A stretch of 64,000 nt of DNA, taken from assembly GCF_000718085.1 (NCBI RefSeq), contig NZ_JOEC01000001.1:310001-374000 (forward strand). The letters run 5' to 3'. Positions 63,845 through 64,000 of the stretch are shown here, in pieces. The notes under the pieces were generated by a model that saw nothing but the letters and a program-made list of their open reading frames with translations, made no database searches and was not told the DNA's origin. The stretch's first letter is position 1; every line of letters begins with the position of its first letter. The stretch is from Mycetocola saprophilus. Lineage in GTDB: Bacteria; Actinomycetota; Actinomycetes; Actinomycetales; Microbacteriaceae. The translations under genes and the position numbers were made by a program.

Positions 63845-64000
63845 ATGTCTCCGCTGACGGGGCTGGCCTTCCTGGCCGGCCTCGTTGTGCTTTCCCTGGT
63901 GATCGGGCTGGTGCTGCGCGCCCGCGGCGGCCGGGTTTCCCATCCCGCCGTGGATGATCGCCTGGACCCGGGTCTATTTGGTGTGGACGCCCTGGGGTCC
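63845..64000 (+). CDS. Membrane protein, N-terminal part (cut by the window end)
   Basis: 52 visible residues. One hydrophobic helix (LTGLAFLAGLVVLSLVIGLVL) is followed by a basic RARGGR and an exposed stretch that continues past the window. The layout, a single N-terminal helix and short linker, fits the start of membrane-bound thioredoxin-like proteins, but the diagnostic CxxC region would lie outside the window. It follows the leader ORF by two bases. Confidence 0.5.
   Translation, partial: MSPLTGLAFLAGLVVLSLVIGLVLRARGGRVSHPAVDDRLDPGLFGVDALGS

Overview
The window is high-GC DNA with dense, mostly short-spaced genes. It has GTG/TTG starts, several probable leaderless promoters, a DtxR/IdeR-type iron box and LAXTG-type sorting signals. 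This points to a high-GC Gram-positive bacterium, most likely an actinobacterium of the Microbacteriaceae type. That placement is inferred from gene style and was not tested by a search.

Layout. 1-8650 is mostly core: the end of pheS and all of pheT, a membrane-anchored esterase, a Nudix protein with a C-terminal extension, two SGNH or alpha/beta hydrolases and a uridine-kinase-like protein. A tRNA-Pro(GGG) at 8775 is followed directly by an accessory island (about 8.9-16.8 kb). The island holds a DUF3892 protein, the type I restriction-modification genes hsdM and hsdS, a remnant of a GIY-YIG-type nuclease gene, and hsdR. 16.8-33 kb holds an acyltransferase-CapA fusion, a lipoprotein, an HrpB helicase with unusual inserts, an isochorismatase-family hydrolase, a GNAT enzyme, a LAVTG-anchored surface protein, a decayed DedA/acyltransferase chimera, and an unrecognised 529-residue protein. 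It ends with a five-gene redox operon (two ABM-type proteins, Zn-ADH, aldo/keto reductase, SDR) divergent from an XRE/MmyB-type regulator.

33.2-47.7 kb is the most distinctive part, one same-strand cluster. It encodes a 3181-residue surface protein (FG-GAP-like head, 21 DUF11-type repeats, IPTTG plus transmembrane tail), a membrane-anchored companion, an RCC1-like propeller protein with an alternate-type signal region, and a SipW-like signal peptidase whose 3' end is frameshifted. The last gene fuses an ECF-like sigma factor to a zinc-finger-like segment, a transmembrane helix and an extracellular Ig-like part. The genes overlap or abut, so they probably form a surface-structure module with its own processing enzyme and a membrane-tethered sigma factor. 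The functional link is inference.

47.8-64 kb contains a MerR/SDR/SnoaL operon, a nitrilase-family amidase with an APC permease, an aldo/keto reductase, an AbiEi/AbiEii pair with a frameshifted toxin gene, and a tiny probably leaderless gene. An AraC regulator follows, then a complete iron-siderophore ABC importer behind a near-perfect iron box, an ArfB-like rescue factor, RtcB, a fatty-acid desaturase, and a membrane-protein gene cut by the window end and preceded by a leaderless 20-codon leader ORF.

Several genes show single-base frameshifts (SipW-like peptidase, AbiEii, acyltransferase chimera). Real decay and assembly error cannot be told apart from the sequence alone.
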